DNA from: Acidimicrobiaceae bacterium | GTDB lineage: Bacteria > Actinomycetota > Acidimicrobiia > Acidimicrobiales > UBA8190 | DNA length: 5,302 nt | Direction of reading: 5' to 3' | NCBI GenBank assembly: GCA_003131945.1 | Contig: PKWD01000247.1 | Location: 1-5,302 of the forward strand | In this document: positions 1 to 4,773 of the stretch, in pieces | Layout of the letters: each line of letters opens with the position of its first letter | Numbering within the stretch: the stretch's first letter is position 1 | The notes under the pieces: generated by a model | Databases searched by the model: none | What the model saw: the letters and a program-made list of their open reading frames with translations, nothing else | What the model was told of the DNA's origin: nothing | Translations under genes and position numbers: made by a program

Positions 1-57
1 GCGCGCTCGTCCTCGGACGACGGTGACATGACGACGGTGAGTGCCCCCCGGCCATGA
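1..57 (+). CDS. 3' end of an upstream gene of unknown function (partial)
   Basis: Frame 1 is open from the window edge and ends with TGA at 55-57, giving an 18-residue tail ending in TVSAPRP. The other two forward frames stop earlier, at 24-26 and 29-31. Only frame 1 reaches the ATG at 54 and overlaps it as ATGA, the same arrangement as the two downstream junctions of this operon, so it is the best candidate for the preceding gene. Its codons are GC-rich at the third position, as in the neighbours. The fragment is too short to identify a family. In comparable clusters the upstream gene is often an acyl-CoA dehydrogenase, hydratase or another thiolase, but nothing here shows which. Confidence 0.4.
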   Translation, partial: ARSSSDDGDMTTVSAPRP

Positions 58-88
58 GTGCCCGGCCATGAGTACCCGGCCATGAGCG
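39..88 (+). repeat. Tandem 14-bp repeat duplicating a stop/start junction
   Basis: The unit GAGTGCCCGGCCAT occurs as a 17-base variant with three extra C at 39-55, an exact copy at 56-69 and a one-base variant (GAGTACCCGGCCAT) at 70-83, then begins a fourth time at 84. Each copy ends within an ATG (54, 68, 82). Because 14 is not a multiple of three, the three ATGs lie in three different frames. ATG54 and ATG68 open five-codon ORFs (MSARP, MSTRP), each ending in a TGA that overlaps the next ATG as ATGA. The first TGA (55-57) closes the upstream frame and the last ATG (82) opens the DUF35 gene. Confidence 0.9.
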
Positions 89-531
89 GGCGCTGGTTCC
101 CCGACGAGATGCCGGTCCCGTCGGTCAACGCCGAGACGAACGGCTGGTGGGAGGCGGCCGCCCACCACCGGTTGGTCGTCCAGCGGTGCACGGCCTGCGC
201 CACGACCCGGCACCCGCCCGGTCCGATCTGCCCCGTGTGTCGATCGACGGCGTCGGAGTGGTCCGATGTGGCGGGGACCGGGTCGGTCTTCACCTACACG
301 GTGGTGCGCCAAGCCTTCATTGCGTCTCTGGCCGACCGCATCCCCTACGTCGTGATCGCCGTCGAGCTCGACGGGGGCGACGGGGCCAGGATCGTGTCCA
401 ACCTGATAGATATCGACCCCGCCGACGTGTCCATCGGGATGTGCGTCGAGGTCGTCTGGGAGGACATGGGACCCGAGCTCGCCCTCCCGCGGTTCCGACC
501 GACGGCCACGACGAAGGGAAGACTTCCATGA
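82..531 (+). CDS. DUF35 Zn-ribbon / OB-fold acyl-CoA-associated protein (copy A)
   Basis: This 149-residue protein has the two-part DUF35 layout: an N-terminal helix and rubredoxin-like zinc ribbon with Cys36, Cys39, Cys50 and Cys53 (two CxxC pairs), then an OB-fold from about residue 64 (GTGSVFTYTVVRQAF, RIPYVVIAVEL, GMCVEVVWE). Members of this family are soluble partners of SCP2-type thiolases or of MaoC hydratases and help bind acyl-CoA. It overlaps the thiolase gene by 4 bases, so the two are probably translationally coupled. ATG82 is chosen because the residues from MSGRWFPDE onward look family-like. An in-frame GTG at 58 would add eight residues (MPGHEYPA) encoded by the 14-bp tandem repeat, which look non-native. 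No Shine-Dalgarno sequence lies directly before 82, so translation may rely on coupling to the upstream gene. By eye it shares about one third identity with the second DUF35 protein at 1697-2149. Confidence 0.88.
   Translation: MSGRWFPDEMPVPSVNAETNGWWEAAAHHRLVVQRCTACATTRHPPGPICPVCRSTASEWSDVAGTGSVFTYTVVRQAFIASLADRIPYVVIAVELDGGDGARIVSNLIDIDPADVSIGMCVEVVWEDMGPELALPRFRPTATTKGRLP
513..521 (+). promoter_or_regulatory. Ribosome binding site of the thiolase-like gene
   Basis: GAAGGGAAG lies six bases before the ATG at 528, inside the end of the DUF35-A gene. It supports ATG528 as the true start of the thiolase-like protein rather than upstream codons in the same open frame. Confidence 0.6.
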
Positions 532-1700
532 GCAGCAAGGGCCGGCGCGCCGTCATCGTCGGTGCGGCCACCTCCGATTACCCCAAGCTGCCCGACATGA
601 CCGAGCACGCCGTCCACGGCCAGGCCGCCGACCGGGCCCTGGCCGACGCCGGGCTCACCCTGGCCGACGTCGACGGTTTCGCCAGCACCGGCTTCTTCCC
701 CATGTACGCCGTCGGGGTGGCCGAGTACCTGGGGCTGCACCCGACCTACTACGACGAGACGAACGCCGGCGGCGCCTCCTTCGAAGTTCTGGTCGAGCAC
801 GCCGCCTACGCCATCGAGTCCGGCGCCGCCGAGGTCGTCCTCATCACCTACGGCAGCGTGCAGTTGTCGCAGATGGGACGACGGCTCGGCACCGGCGGCG
901 GTGGTGGTGGGGCCGGGTTCGCCCCGGGGCCGGCCGTCTACGACGCCCTATGGGGCAACACACTGGTCGGCAACTACGCGCTGGCGGCGCGGCGGCACAT
1001 GCACCAGTTCGGCACGACCCCCGAGCAACTGGCGTCGGTGGCCGTCACCATGCGGGAGCACGCGGCGAGCAACCCCCAGGCCCAGGAACGCGATCCGATC
1101 ACGGTGGAGGATGTCGTCTCTTCGCGGCTGGTGGCCGACCCGCTGCACAAGCTCGACTGCTGCGTCATCTCCGACGGGGGTGGTGCTTGTGTGCTCACCA
1201 CCGCCGAACGCGCCGCCGACCTGTCGGCCGCGCCCATCTACATACTGGGCGCCGCCCATGCCACGACCCATGCCATGAACATCTCGGCCATGCCCGACCT
1301 GACCGTCTCGCCGGCCGCCCAGTGCGGGCCCGTCGCCTTCGCCCGGGCCGGGATCGGCCCGGCCGACATCGACGTGGCCCAGCTCTACGACTCCTTCACC
1401 ATCACCGTGGTGGTCACCGTCGAAGACCTCGGGTTCTGTGCCAAGGGCGAAGGCGGCGCCTTCGTCGAGAACGGCGGCCTCGGTCTCGGCGGCCGGTTGC
1501 CGACCAACACCGACGGCGGCGGACTGTCGGCCTGTCATCCCGGTATGCGCGGGATGTTCCTCATCGTCGAAGCCGTCCGCCAGCTGCGCGGTGAAGGCGG
1601 CGCCACCCAGGTCCCCGACGCCCGCATCGCCGTGGCCCACGGCACCGGCGGGATGCTCTCGACCGGCGCCACCCTCATCCTCGGCACGGAGGCCCCATGA
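528..1700 (+). CDS. SCP2-type thiolase-like protein lacking the catalytic cysteine (Ltp2-like lipid-transfer/aldolase family)
   Basis: The product has 390 residues, the usual size of nondecarboxylating SCP2-type thiolases. It opens with a thiolase strand (RRAVIVGAATSDYPK, residues 6-20) and ADADVDG-type turns near 45-50. Family landmarks follow: AQLYDSFTI (284-292), EDLGFCAKGEGGAFVENGG (299-317), LPTNTDGGGLSACHPG (324-339), EAVRQLRGE (348-356) and the C-terminal AHGTGGMLSTGATLIL (370-385). At the nucleophile-elbow position, where true thiolases have Cys, it reads ETNAGGASFEV (77-87). The C-terminal motif has Ser378 where thiolases have their second Cys. Such members, for example Ltp2 of sterol side-chain degradation, pair with DUF35 proteins and perform retro-aldol cleavage using tyrosines; Tyr287 in LYDSF is a candidate. 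This supports a cytosolic CoA-ester C-C lyase, substrate unknown. It overlaps its neighbours by 4 bases on each side. A Gly-rich loop (residues 121-130) and a HATT/HAMN duplication (244-251) are odd local features. Confidence 0.88.
   Translation: MSSKGRRAVIVGAATSDYPKLPDMTEHAVHGQAADRALADAGLTLADVDGFASTGFFPMYAVGVAEYLGLHPTYYDETNAGGASFEVLVEHAAYAIESGAAEVVLITYGSVQLSQMGRRLGTGGGGGGAGFAPGPAVYDALWGNTLVGNYALAARRHMHQFGTTPEQLASVAVTMREHAASNPQAQERDPITVEDVVSSRLVADPLHKLDCCVISDGGGACVLTTAERAADLSAAPIYILGAAHATTHAMNISAMPDLTVSPAAQCGPVAFARAGIGPADIDVAQLYDSFTITVVVTVEDLGFCAKGEGGAFVENGGLGLGGRLPTNTDGGGLSACHPGMRGMFLIVEAVRQLRGEGGATQVPDARIAVAHGTGGMLSTGATLILGTEAP
1255..1278 (+). repeat. 12-bp tandem duplication inside the thiolase-like gene
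   Basis: CCCATGCCACGA (1255-1266) is followed directly by CCCATGCCATGA (1267-1278), 11 of 12 bases identical. The length is a multiple of three, so the frame is kept. It produces the neighbouring His-Ala pairs of HATTHAM at about residues 244-250. Confidence 0.75.
1688..1692 (+). promoter_or_regulatory. Ribosome binding site of the second DUF35 gene
   Basis: GGAGG lies four bases before ATG1697, within the last codons of the thiolase-like gene. It fixes the start at 1697, where the ATG overlaps the thiolase TGA. Confidence 0.65.
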
Positions 1701-2149
1701 CCGGCACACCACCCACCGGCACACCACCCATCACCGACGAGCGGCCGCCCAAACCGAGGCCGGCGCCGATAGCCGACCACGACTCGGCGCCCTATTGGCA
1801 GGGGCTCCATGACGGCAAGCTGCTCGTGCAGCGTTGTCAGGATTGCCAGGAGGTACAGCTCTATCCGCGCGACCGTTGCCTGGCCTGCCGGGGACCGGTG
1901 GCGTGGGAGGAGGCGAGCGGTCGGGGCACCGTCTACAGCTTTACGGTCATTCGCCAGAATTACGCCCGGCCTTTTCGCGATTGGATCCCTTACGTCGTGG
2001 CCCTGGTCGATTTGGAAGAAGGACCGCGGGTCATGACCGATCTGGTCGACTGCGATCCGGACGCCGTGCAGGTGGGGATGCCCGTGGAGGCCCGTTTCGA
2101 GGTTGTCTCCGACGACGCCGGCATCGCCCTCTTCACACCGGCTAAGTGA
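1697..2149 (+). CDS. DUF35 Zn-ribbon / OB-fold acyl-CoA-associated protein (copy B)
   Basis: This 150-residue protein has the same architecture as copy A. A Pro/Thr-rich N-terminal extension (residues 1-25) is followed by an APYWQGLHDGKLLVQRC helix-and-strand segment, a zinc ribbon with Cys47, Cys50, Cys61 and Cys64, and an OB-fold from about residue 75 (GRGTVYSFTVIRQNY, WIPYVVALVDLE, GMPVEARFE). In this family it is expected to form a complex with the adjacent thiolase-like subunit and contribute to acyl-CoA binding. The ATGA overlap with that gene and the close GGAGG site indicate coupled synthesis. The start is at the ATG directly after the ribosome binding site. The first eleven residues contain a duplicated TGTPP coming from a 15-bp tandem repeat, which the ordered domain probably does not need. 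Which of the two DUF35 proteins is the true partner of the thiolase cannot be told from sequence; adjacency and spacing are equal. Confidence 0.9.
   Translation: MTGTPPTGTPPITDERPPKPRPAPIADHDSAPYWQGLHDGKLLVQRCQDCQEVQLYPRDRCLACRGPVAWEEASGRGTVYSFTVIRQNYARPFRDWIPYVVALVDLEEGPRVMTDLVDCDPDAVQVGMPVEARFEVVSDDAGIALFTPAK
1700..1729 (+). repeat. 15-bp exact tandem duplication at the start of DUF35 copy B
   Basis: ACCGGCACACCACCC occurs twice without a gap (1700-1714 and 1715-1729). It begins at the last base of the ATGA junction and encodes TGTPP-TGTPP at residues 2-11. The unit keeps the reading frame. Confidence 0.9.
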
Positions 2150-2330
2150 GGTCGTGGCTTCAGTGCGTGAATTGGGCCGTTGTTGGGTTTTCTGTCGTCG
2201 CAACCGCCCTATGTGAACGAGACAAGCGGAGTACTGTCGTCACATCGCTCCTCTCGCCACCCACCGTGGTCAGCTCCCGGTGCTGGCTCTCTCTGCTGAT
2301 CATTCCGGGCGGGACAATTCCGTCCTCCAC
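2150..2330 (+). other. 181-base intergenic stretch between the DUF35/thiolase operon and the membrane protein gene
   Basis: This gap is less GC-rich than its surroundings at 2165-2240 and probably holds the promoter of the downstream gene. TTGTTG (2180-2185) and TATGTG (2210-2215) are present, but their 24-base spacing is too long for a standard promoter and I do not call one. I see no convincing terminator hairpin with a T-run after the operon. A GTG at 2146 opens a reading frame that overlaps the next gene and is judged spurious. Confidence 0.5.
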
Positions 2331-3017
2331 ATGCCGTCGCCGCGCGCCGCACTGCGCCACGCGGCACCGATCGTCTTCGAAGGCATCGTCGGGCCCCTCG
2401 CTCTTTTCTACGTCGTGCTCCTGCTCACCGGCTTCCGCGGCGCGCTGATCGCCGCTCTCTGTTGGTCCTACGGCGCCGTCATCCGCCGCATCCGCCGCGG
2501 CGAACGGATCACCGCGCTGCTGATGCTCGGCACCTTGCTCCTCACCCTGCGGACGACCGTGGCCTTCGTCACCGGCAGCGCCTTCGTCTACTTCATCCAG
2601 CCCCTGGCCGGTGCCGTTCTCGTCGCCGTCGTGCTCCTCATCTCGGCCGCCCTGCGCCGGCCCTTCACCCAACGCTTCGCCCACGACTTCTGTCCCCTCG
2701 ACCCCGAGCTCCTGGCCCGGCCCCGGGTCCAGAAGTTCTTCGTGCAGATCTCGGTCGTCTGGGCCGCCGTGCTCCTGCTGAACGCCGGACTGGTGCTGTG
2801 GATGCTCCTGTCATCGTCGCTGCGCATGTTCATCCTCGAGCGCACGGCAGCGACATGGACCCTCACCGCCGCCGCCATCGCCATCTCCATCTTCGGCTTC
2901 ACCGCCGCCATGCGCTCCGACGACGTGACCGTGCACTGGGGTGCCGCCGCCCTCGTGCCCGTCCCGGTCCTGCCCGTCGCCGTTCCGGTCCCCGCCGTCG
3001 ACTCTCTGGCCAGCTGA
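2331..3017 (+). CDS. VC0807-type multi-pass integral membrane protein
   Basis: From ATG2331 the product has 228 residues and about six predicted transmembrane segments: roughly 12-32, 35-52, 61-81, 86-107, 138-162 and 172-193. Short basic stretches (IRRIRRGERI, ALRRPFTQRF) would favour cytoplasmic loops. The phrases CWSYGAV, LLTLRTTVAFVTGS, FVYFIQP and AHDFCPLDPELLARPRVQKFF match my recollection of actinobacterial members of the uncharacterised VC0807 family; the biochemical function is unknown. An in-frame GTG at 2280 would add 17 mostly polar residues. ATG2331 is preferred because the protein then begins close to the first membrane helix. Neither start has a good ribosome binding site. The C-terminus ends in an unusual Val/Pro-alternating tail (residues 209-223). 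It is separated from the metabolic operon by 181 bases, so a functional link is not implied. A transporter or septation-protein-like role is only a guess. Confidence 0.8.
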   Translation: MPSPRAALRHAAPIVFEGIVGPLALFYVVLLLTGFRGALIAALCWSYGAVIRRIRRGERITALLMLGTLLLTLRTTVAFVTGSAFVYFIQPLAGAVLVAVVLLISAALRRPFTQRFAHDFCPLDPELLARPRVQKFFVQISVVWAAVLLLNAGLVLWMLLSSSLRMFILERTAATWTLTAAAIAISIFGFTAAMRSDDVTVHWGAAALVPVPVLPVAVPVPAVDSLAS

Positions 3018-3024
3018 CCCCGGC

Positions 3025-3046
3025 CCGTCGGCCACGAAGCCGACGG
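3025..3046 (+). terminator. GC-rich hairpin after the membrane protein gene, possible terminator
   Basis: CCGTCGGC (3025-3032) and GCCGACGG (3039-3046) form a perfect 8-bp stem with the six-base loop CACGAA, seven bases after the stop codon at 3015-3017. No T-run follows. It may act as a T-less actinobacterial terminator or as an mRNA-stabilising 3' hairpin. Confidence 0.45.
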
Positions 3047-3090
3047 CGCTCAGCCCGACCCCGGGATCCTCCCGGCCGGCAGCGACGGCT

Positions 3091-3113
3091 CCCATTGGTT
3101 TGAATGGGCCCAT
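3091..3113. promoter_or_regulatory. Inverted repeat and overlapping palindrome at the start of the first VOC gene
   Basis: CCCATT (3091-3096) and AATGGG (3103-3108) form a 6-bp inverted repeat with a six-base spacer. The right arm is part of a perfect 10-bp palindrome, ATGGGCCCAT (3104-3113), whose last two bases are the start of the initiation codon ATG3112. This could be an operator or an mRNA hairpin that controls initiation. No regulator is encoded next to it that would explain it. Confidence 0.35.
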
Positions 3114-3474
3114 GAGCGCCCTCCTGACCGAGATCGTCATCGAGTCCACCGATCCGGCGCTGTCCGCCGCCTTCTGGAGCAACGCCCTCGGTTGGGATCT
3201 CCACGAGCACATGCCCGGCCACGTGCTCTGGATATCGGCGTCGGGGGATCCCGACCAGCACGATCTCAAGCTCGTCTTCGTGAGAGCCCGCCCCGGGCGC
3301 GCTCCGGGCAACCGCTTCTACCTGAACCCCGTCGGATGCGAGATGGCGCAGGAGATCGGTCGGTTGTCCTCGCTCGGCGCCACCGAGGACGGTGAGGGGT
3401 CGGCTACCCCATGGGTGGCCCTGGTCGACCCCGGCGGCACCGGGCTCACGGTCCTTCCCACCCGCATCGACTGA
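3112..3474 (+). CDS. VOC-fold protein, glyoxalase-like (Glyoxalase_6 type)
   Basis: This 120-residue protein has one half-barrel pair of the vicinal oxygen chelate fold. The first beta-alpha-beta unit reads TEIVIESTDPALSAAFWSNALGWDL (residues 6-30) with a following PGHVLWIS strand. The second has NRFYLNPVG (67-75), EIGRLSSLGAT (81-91) and WVALVDPGGTGLTVL (101-115). The order matches the short actinobacterial glyoxalase-like family. The position where relatives often carry a histidine (NRLHLD) is Tyr70 here, so metal binding is doubtful and the function unknown. ATG3112 is chosen because the first strand begins directly after it. There is no clear Shine-Dalgarno sequence, and the start lies in a palindrome. 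A leading MGP mini-ORF (ATG3104) overlaps the start as ATGA. It is separated by 94 bases from the membrane protein and 103 bases from the second VOC gene, so it may have its own promoter. Confidence 0.75.
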   Translation: MSALLTEIVIESTDPALSAAFWSNALGWDLHEHMPGHVLWISASGDPDQHDLKLVFVRARPGRAPGNRFYLNPVGCEMAQEIGRLSSLGATEDGEGSATPWVALVDPGGTGLTVLPTRID

Positions 3475-3513
3475 TCTCTGCATCGTCGCCACCGATGAGT
3501 CAGGCGCAGCGCC

Positions 3514-3545
3514 ACCGTCTCAGTAGCAGACCGTCTCAGGAGCAG
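3514..3545 (+). repeat. 16-bp tandem duplication upstream of the second VOC gene
   Basis: ACCGTCTCAGTAGCAG (3514-3529) is followed directly by ACCGTCTCAGGAGCAG (3530-3545), 15 of 16 bases identical. The following ACCGACAC starts a third, degenerate copy, and GTCAGGCGCAG just upstream resembles the core. Each unit plus the next bases holds GTCT..AGAC half-sites. It lies in the 103-base non-coding gap before the gene at 3578. Confidence 0.8.
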
Positions 3546-3563
3546 ACCGACACCTTTGGACAC

Positions 3564-3568
3564 GGAGG
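3564..3568 (+). promoter_or_regulatory. Ribosome binding site of the second VOC gene
   Basis: GGAGG lies nine bases before ATG3578 and supports that start codon. Confidence 0.6.
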
Positions 3569-3577
3569 ACGAGAACG

Positions 3578-3964
3578 ATGGTGGAGAACAGGACCCGTAT
3601 CACCGACGTGCGGACGGTGGGTGTTCCCGTGGCCGATCAGGACCGGGCCCTGGCCTTCTACGTCGAGACGCTCGGCTTCGAGAAGCGCGTCGAGTTCCCC
3701 ATGGGCGGCGGGGCGCGCTGGATCGAAGTGGCGCCCCCGGAGGCGACGACGACGATCGCCCTCGTCTCTACCCACGAAGGCCTGCCGACCGGCGTGGCCA
3801 CCGGTATCCGGTTCACCACCGCCGACGCCGATGCCGACCATGGCGATCTGCGGGCCCGGGGCGTCGACGCCGACGACGTCTTGCGCTGGGAGGGCGTGCC
3901 ACCGATGTTCGCCTTTCGCGACATCGACGCCAACACCCTGGTGATCATCGAGCAGCCATCCTGA
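3578..3964 (+). CDS. VOC-fold protein, glyoxalase/bleomycin-resistance-like
   Basis: The product has 128 residues, the usual length of single-domain VOC proteins. The first module reads RTVGVPVADQDRALAFYVETLGFEKRVEF (12-40), then ARWIEVAPPEATTTIALV (46-63). The second has ATGIRFTTADADADHGDLRARGV (74-96) and MFAFRDIDANTLVIIEQ (110-126). Glu50 in WIEV and Glu125 in IIE correspond to two usual metal ligands; the two histidine positions look replaced (Val15 and Ile77 regions). It may therefore not be a classical glyoxalase. Its sequence resembles proteins annotated as glyoxalases of the DQDRALDFYVDKLGFE kind, common in actinobacteria, with unknown substrates. It is only distantly similar to the VOC protein at 3112-3474 and belongs to another subfamily, so recent local duplication is unlikely. 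The GGAGG site at 3564-3568 supports the chosen start. Confidence 0.85.
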   Translation: MVENRTRITDVRTVGVPVADQDRALAFYVETLGFEKRVEFPMGGGARWIEVAPPEATTTIALVSTHEGLPTGVATGIRFTTADADADHGDLRARGVDADDVLRWEGVPPMFAFRDIDANTLVIIEQPS

Positions 3965-3970
3965 GAACGC

Positions 3971-4002
3971 AAAAAGCCGTCCCGTTGCTGTGCGGGCCCG
4001 GT
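3971..4002 (-). terminator. Probable intrinsic terminator of the sigma/membrane-protein unit
   Basis: On the minus strand an imperfect hairpin (CCCG paired with CGGG across an eight-base loop at 3981-3996, extended by a second short helix across an internal loop) is followed by TTTTT at 3975-3971. It begins 15 bases after the stop codon of the minus-strand membrane protein. The same stem lies just after the convergent VOC gene (stop 3962-3964), so it may also slow transcription from that side, although no T-run follows in that direction. Confidence 0.4.
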
Positions 4003-4017
4003 GTGCGAGGAGCGCCG

Positions 4018-4773
4018 CTACCGATCGGCGAAGGTCGTGGAGGCCAGCATGGCCTGCACCTCCGAGGCCGCTTCGGTGGCGTCCGGGCCGCGTAGGCAGG
4101 CGATCATGGAATAGAAGTTGTCCGCCGCAGAAGGGCGGGCCACCACCACCGAGATCATCTCGTCGGCGCCGATCGGACCACACATCGTCGCTGACAACGT
4201 CCCCGGCCCGCTGATCTGTTCGCGGGCGGGTCGACCACCGACGGTCAAGGATGAGCCGGGCTGTGTGTCGAGGGTCCAACGGGGGAAGCCGTCGGAGCTC
4301 CATCGCACCAGGACCCCGTCGGGGGCGAGGCTGGTGAGCGGCGATCGGCAGACCGTCGTCGTTCCCGACCCGGACGTTCTGCTGGTGCACGGCGCGTGCA
4401 TGGTCTGGTTGCTCAGGTCGACGATGGAGCGCGAGAAACTCGTCACCTCGTCATACACGGCCGCACGCCAGCACGACGGGTACTCGAAGCGCACCCCCTG
4501 ACCGGCGGCCAGGGTCCGACCGCCAAGACCGGCGCAAGTGGTGGCCGGGCTCGTGGTGGTGGATTCTCCGGCCGGATTGACGGGCCCGGGCGTCGAGTGG
4601 AGCCCGGCCAGGGGAATGGCCACGGCCACGATGGCAGCGGCCACCACAGCCAGGGGAAGAATCACACGGAGACGTTGGTGGCGGCGGATACGGCGAGCCC
4701 GTTGTCGGACGGCCAGTCGTTCAGCCTCTCCGGCCACCGGCGGATTCGGATCGCTGAATCGATCAGAGTTCAT
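4018..4773 (-). CDS. Single-pass membrane protein next to an ECF sigma factor, putative anti-sigma regulator
   Basis: The product has 251 residues in three parts. A short, very basic N-terminal segment (residues 1-36, with RQRARRIRRHQRLR) is followed by one membrane helix (about 37-57) and a large outer domain reached through a Ser/Thr/Pro linker (58-78). By the positive-inside rule the N-terminus faces the cytoplasm. The outer domain has six cysteines (80, 101, 129, 142, 198, 226), an even number that would allow three disulfides. A GVRFEYPSCW stretch (93-102) resembles the FxYPxxW start of PsbP-like secreted domains, a weak hint. It starts inside the last codons of the sigma gene (11-base overlap) behind a strong GAGGAGG site, so the two are co-translated. 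Position and topology suggest control of the sigma factor, but the cytoplasmic segment is very short and lacks the HxxxCxxC zinc motif. It could instead be a sigma-regulated envelope protein. Confidence 0.75.
   Translation of the reverse strand: MNSDRFSDPNPPVAGEAERLAVRQRARRIRRHQRLRVILPLAVVAAAIVAVAIPLAGLHSTPGPVNPAGESTTTSPATTCAGLGGRTLAAGQGVRFEYPSCWRAAVYDEVTSFSRSIVDLSNQTMHAPCTSRTSGSGTTTVCRSPLTSLAPDGVLVRWSSDGFPRWTLDTQPGSSLTVGGRPAREQISGPGTLSATMCGPIGADEMISVVVARPSAADNFYSMIACLRGPDATEAASEVQAMLASTTFADR

Noticed and set aside
345..800. Minus-strand open frame opposite the DUF35-A/thiolase junction (also larger ones at 948-1727, 1535-2203, 2160-2684 and 2899-3492)
   Set aside because: Long antisense frames are expected in high-GC coding DNA. 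The translations are Gly/Arg/Asp-rich and match no family, while the plus-strand products are clear.
893..915. Glycine-codon run in the thiolase-like gene, considered as a frameshift or slippage site
   Set aside because: The frame is intact on both sides and the homologous features continue downstream. Gly-rich loops occur in this family.
1343..1365. GC-rich inverted repeat inside the thiolase-like gene
   Set aside because: It is made of ordinary GCC/GGG codons for an ARAGIGPAD segment. Such stems are frequent by chance at this GC content.
2146..2448. Open frame from a GTG overlapping the stop of the second DUF35 gene
   Set aside because: Its second half lies out of frame on top of the well-supported membrane protein gene, and the translation is Ser/Cys/Arg-rich without any domain. 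It is a frame shadow.
3536..4390. 284-codon minus-strand open frame across the second VOC gene and into the membrane regulator gene
   Set aside because: It overlaps two supported genes in the wrong frame or strand and its translation is low-complexity Arg/Gly/His sequence.
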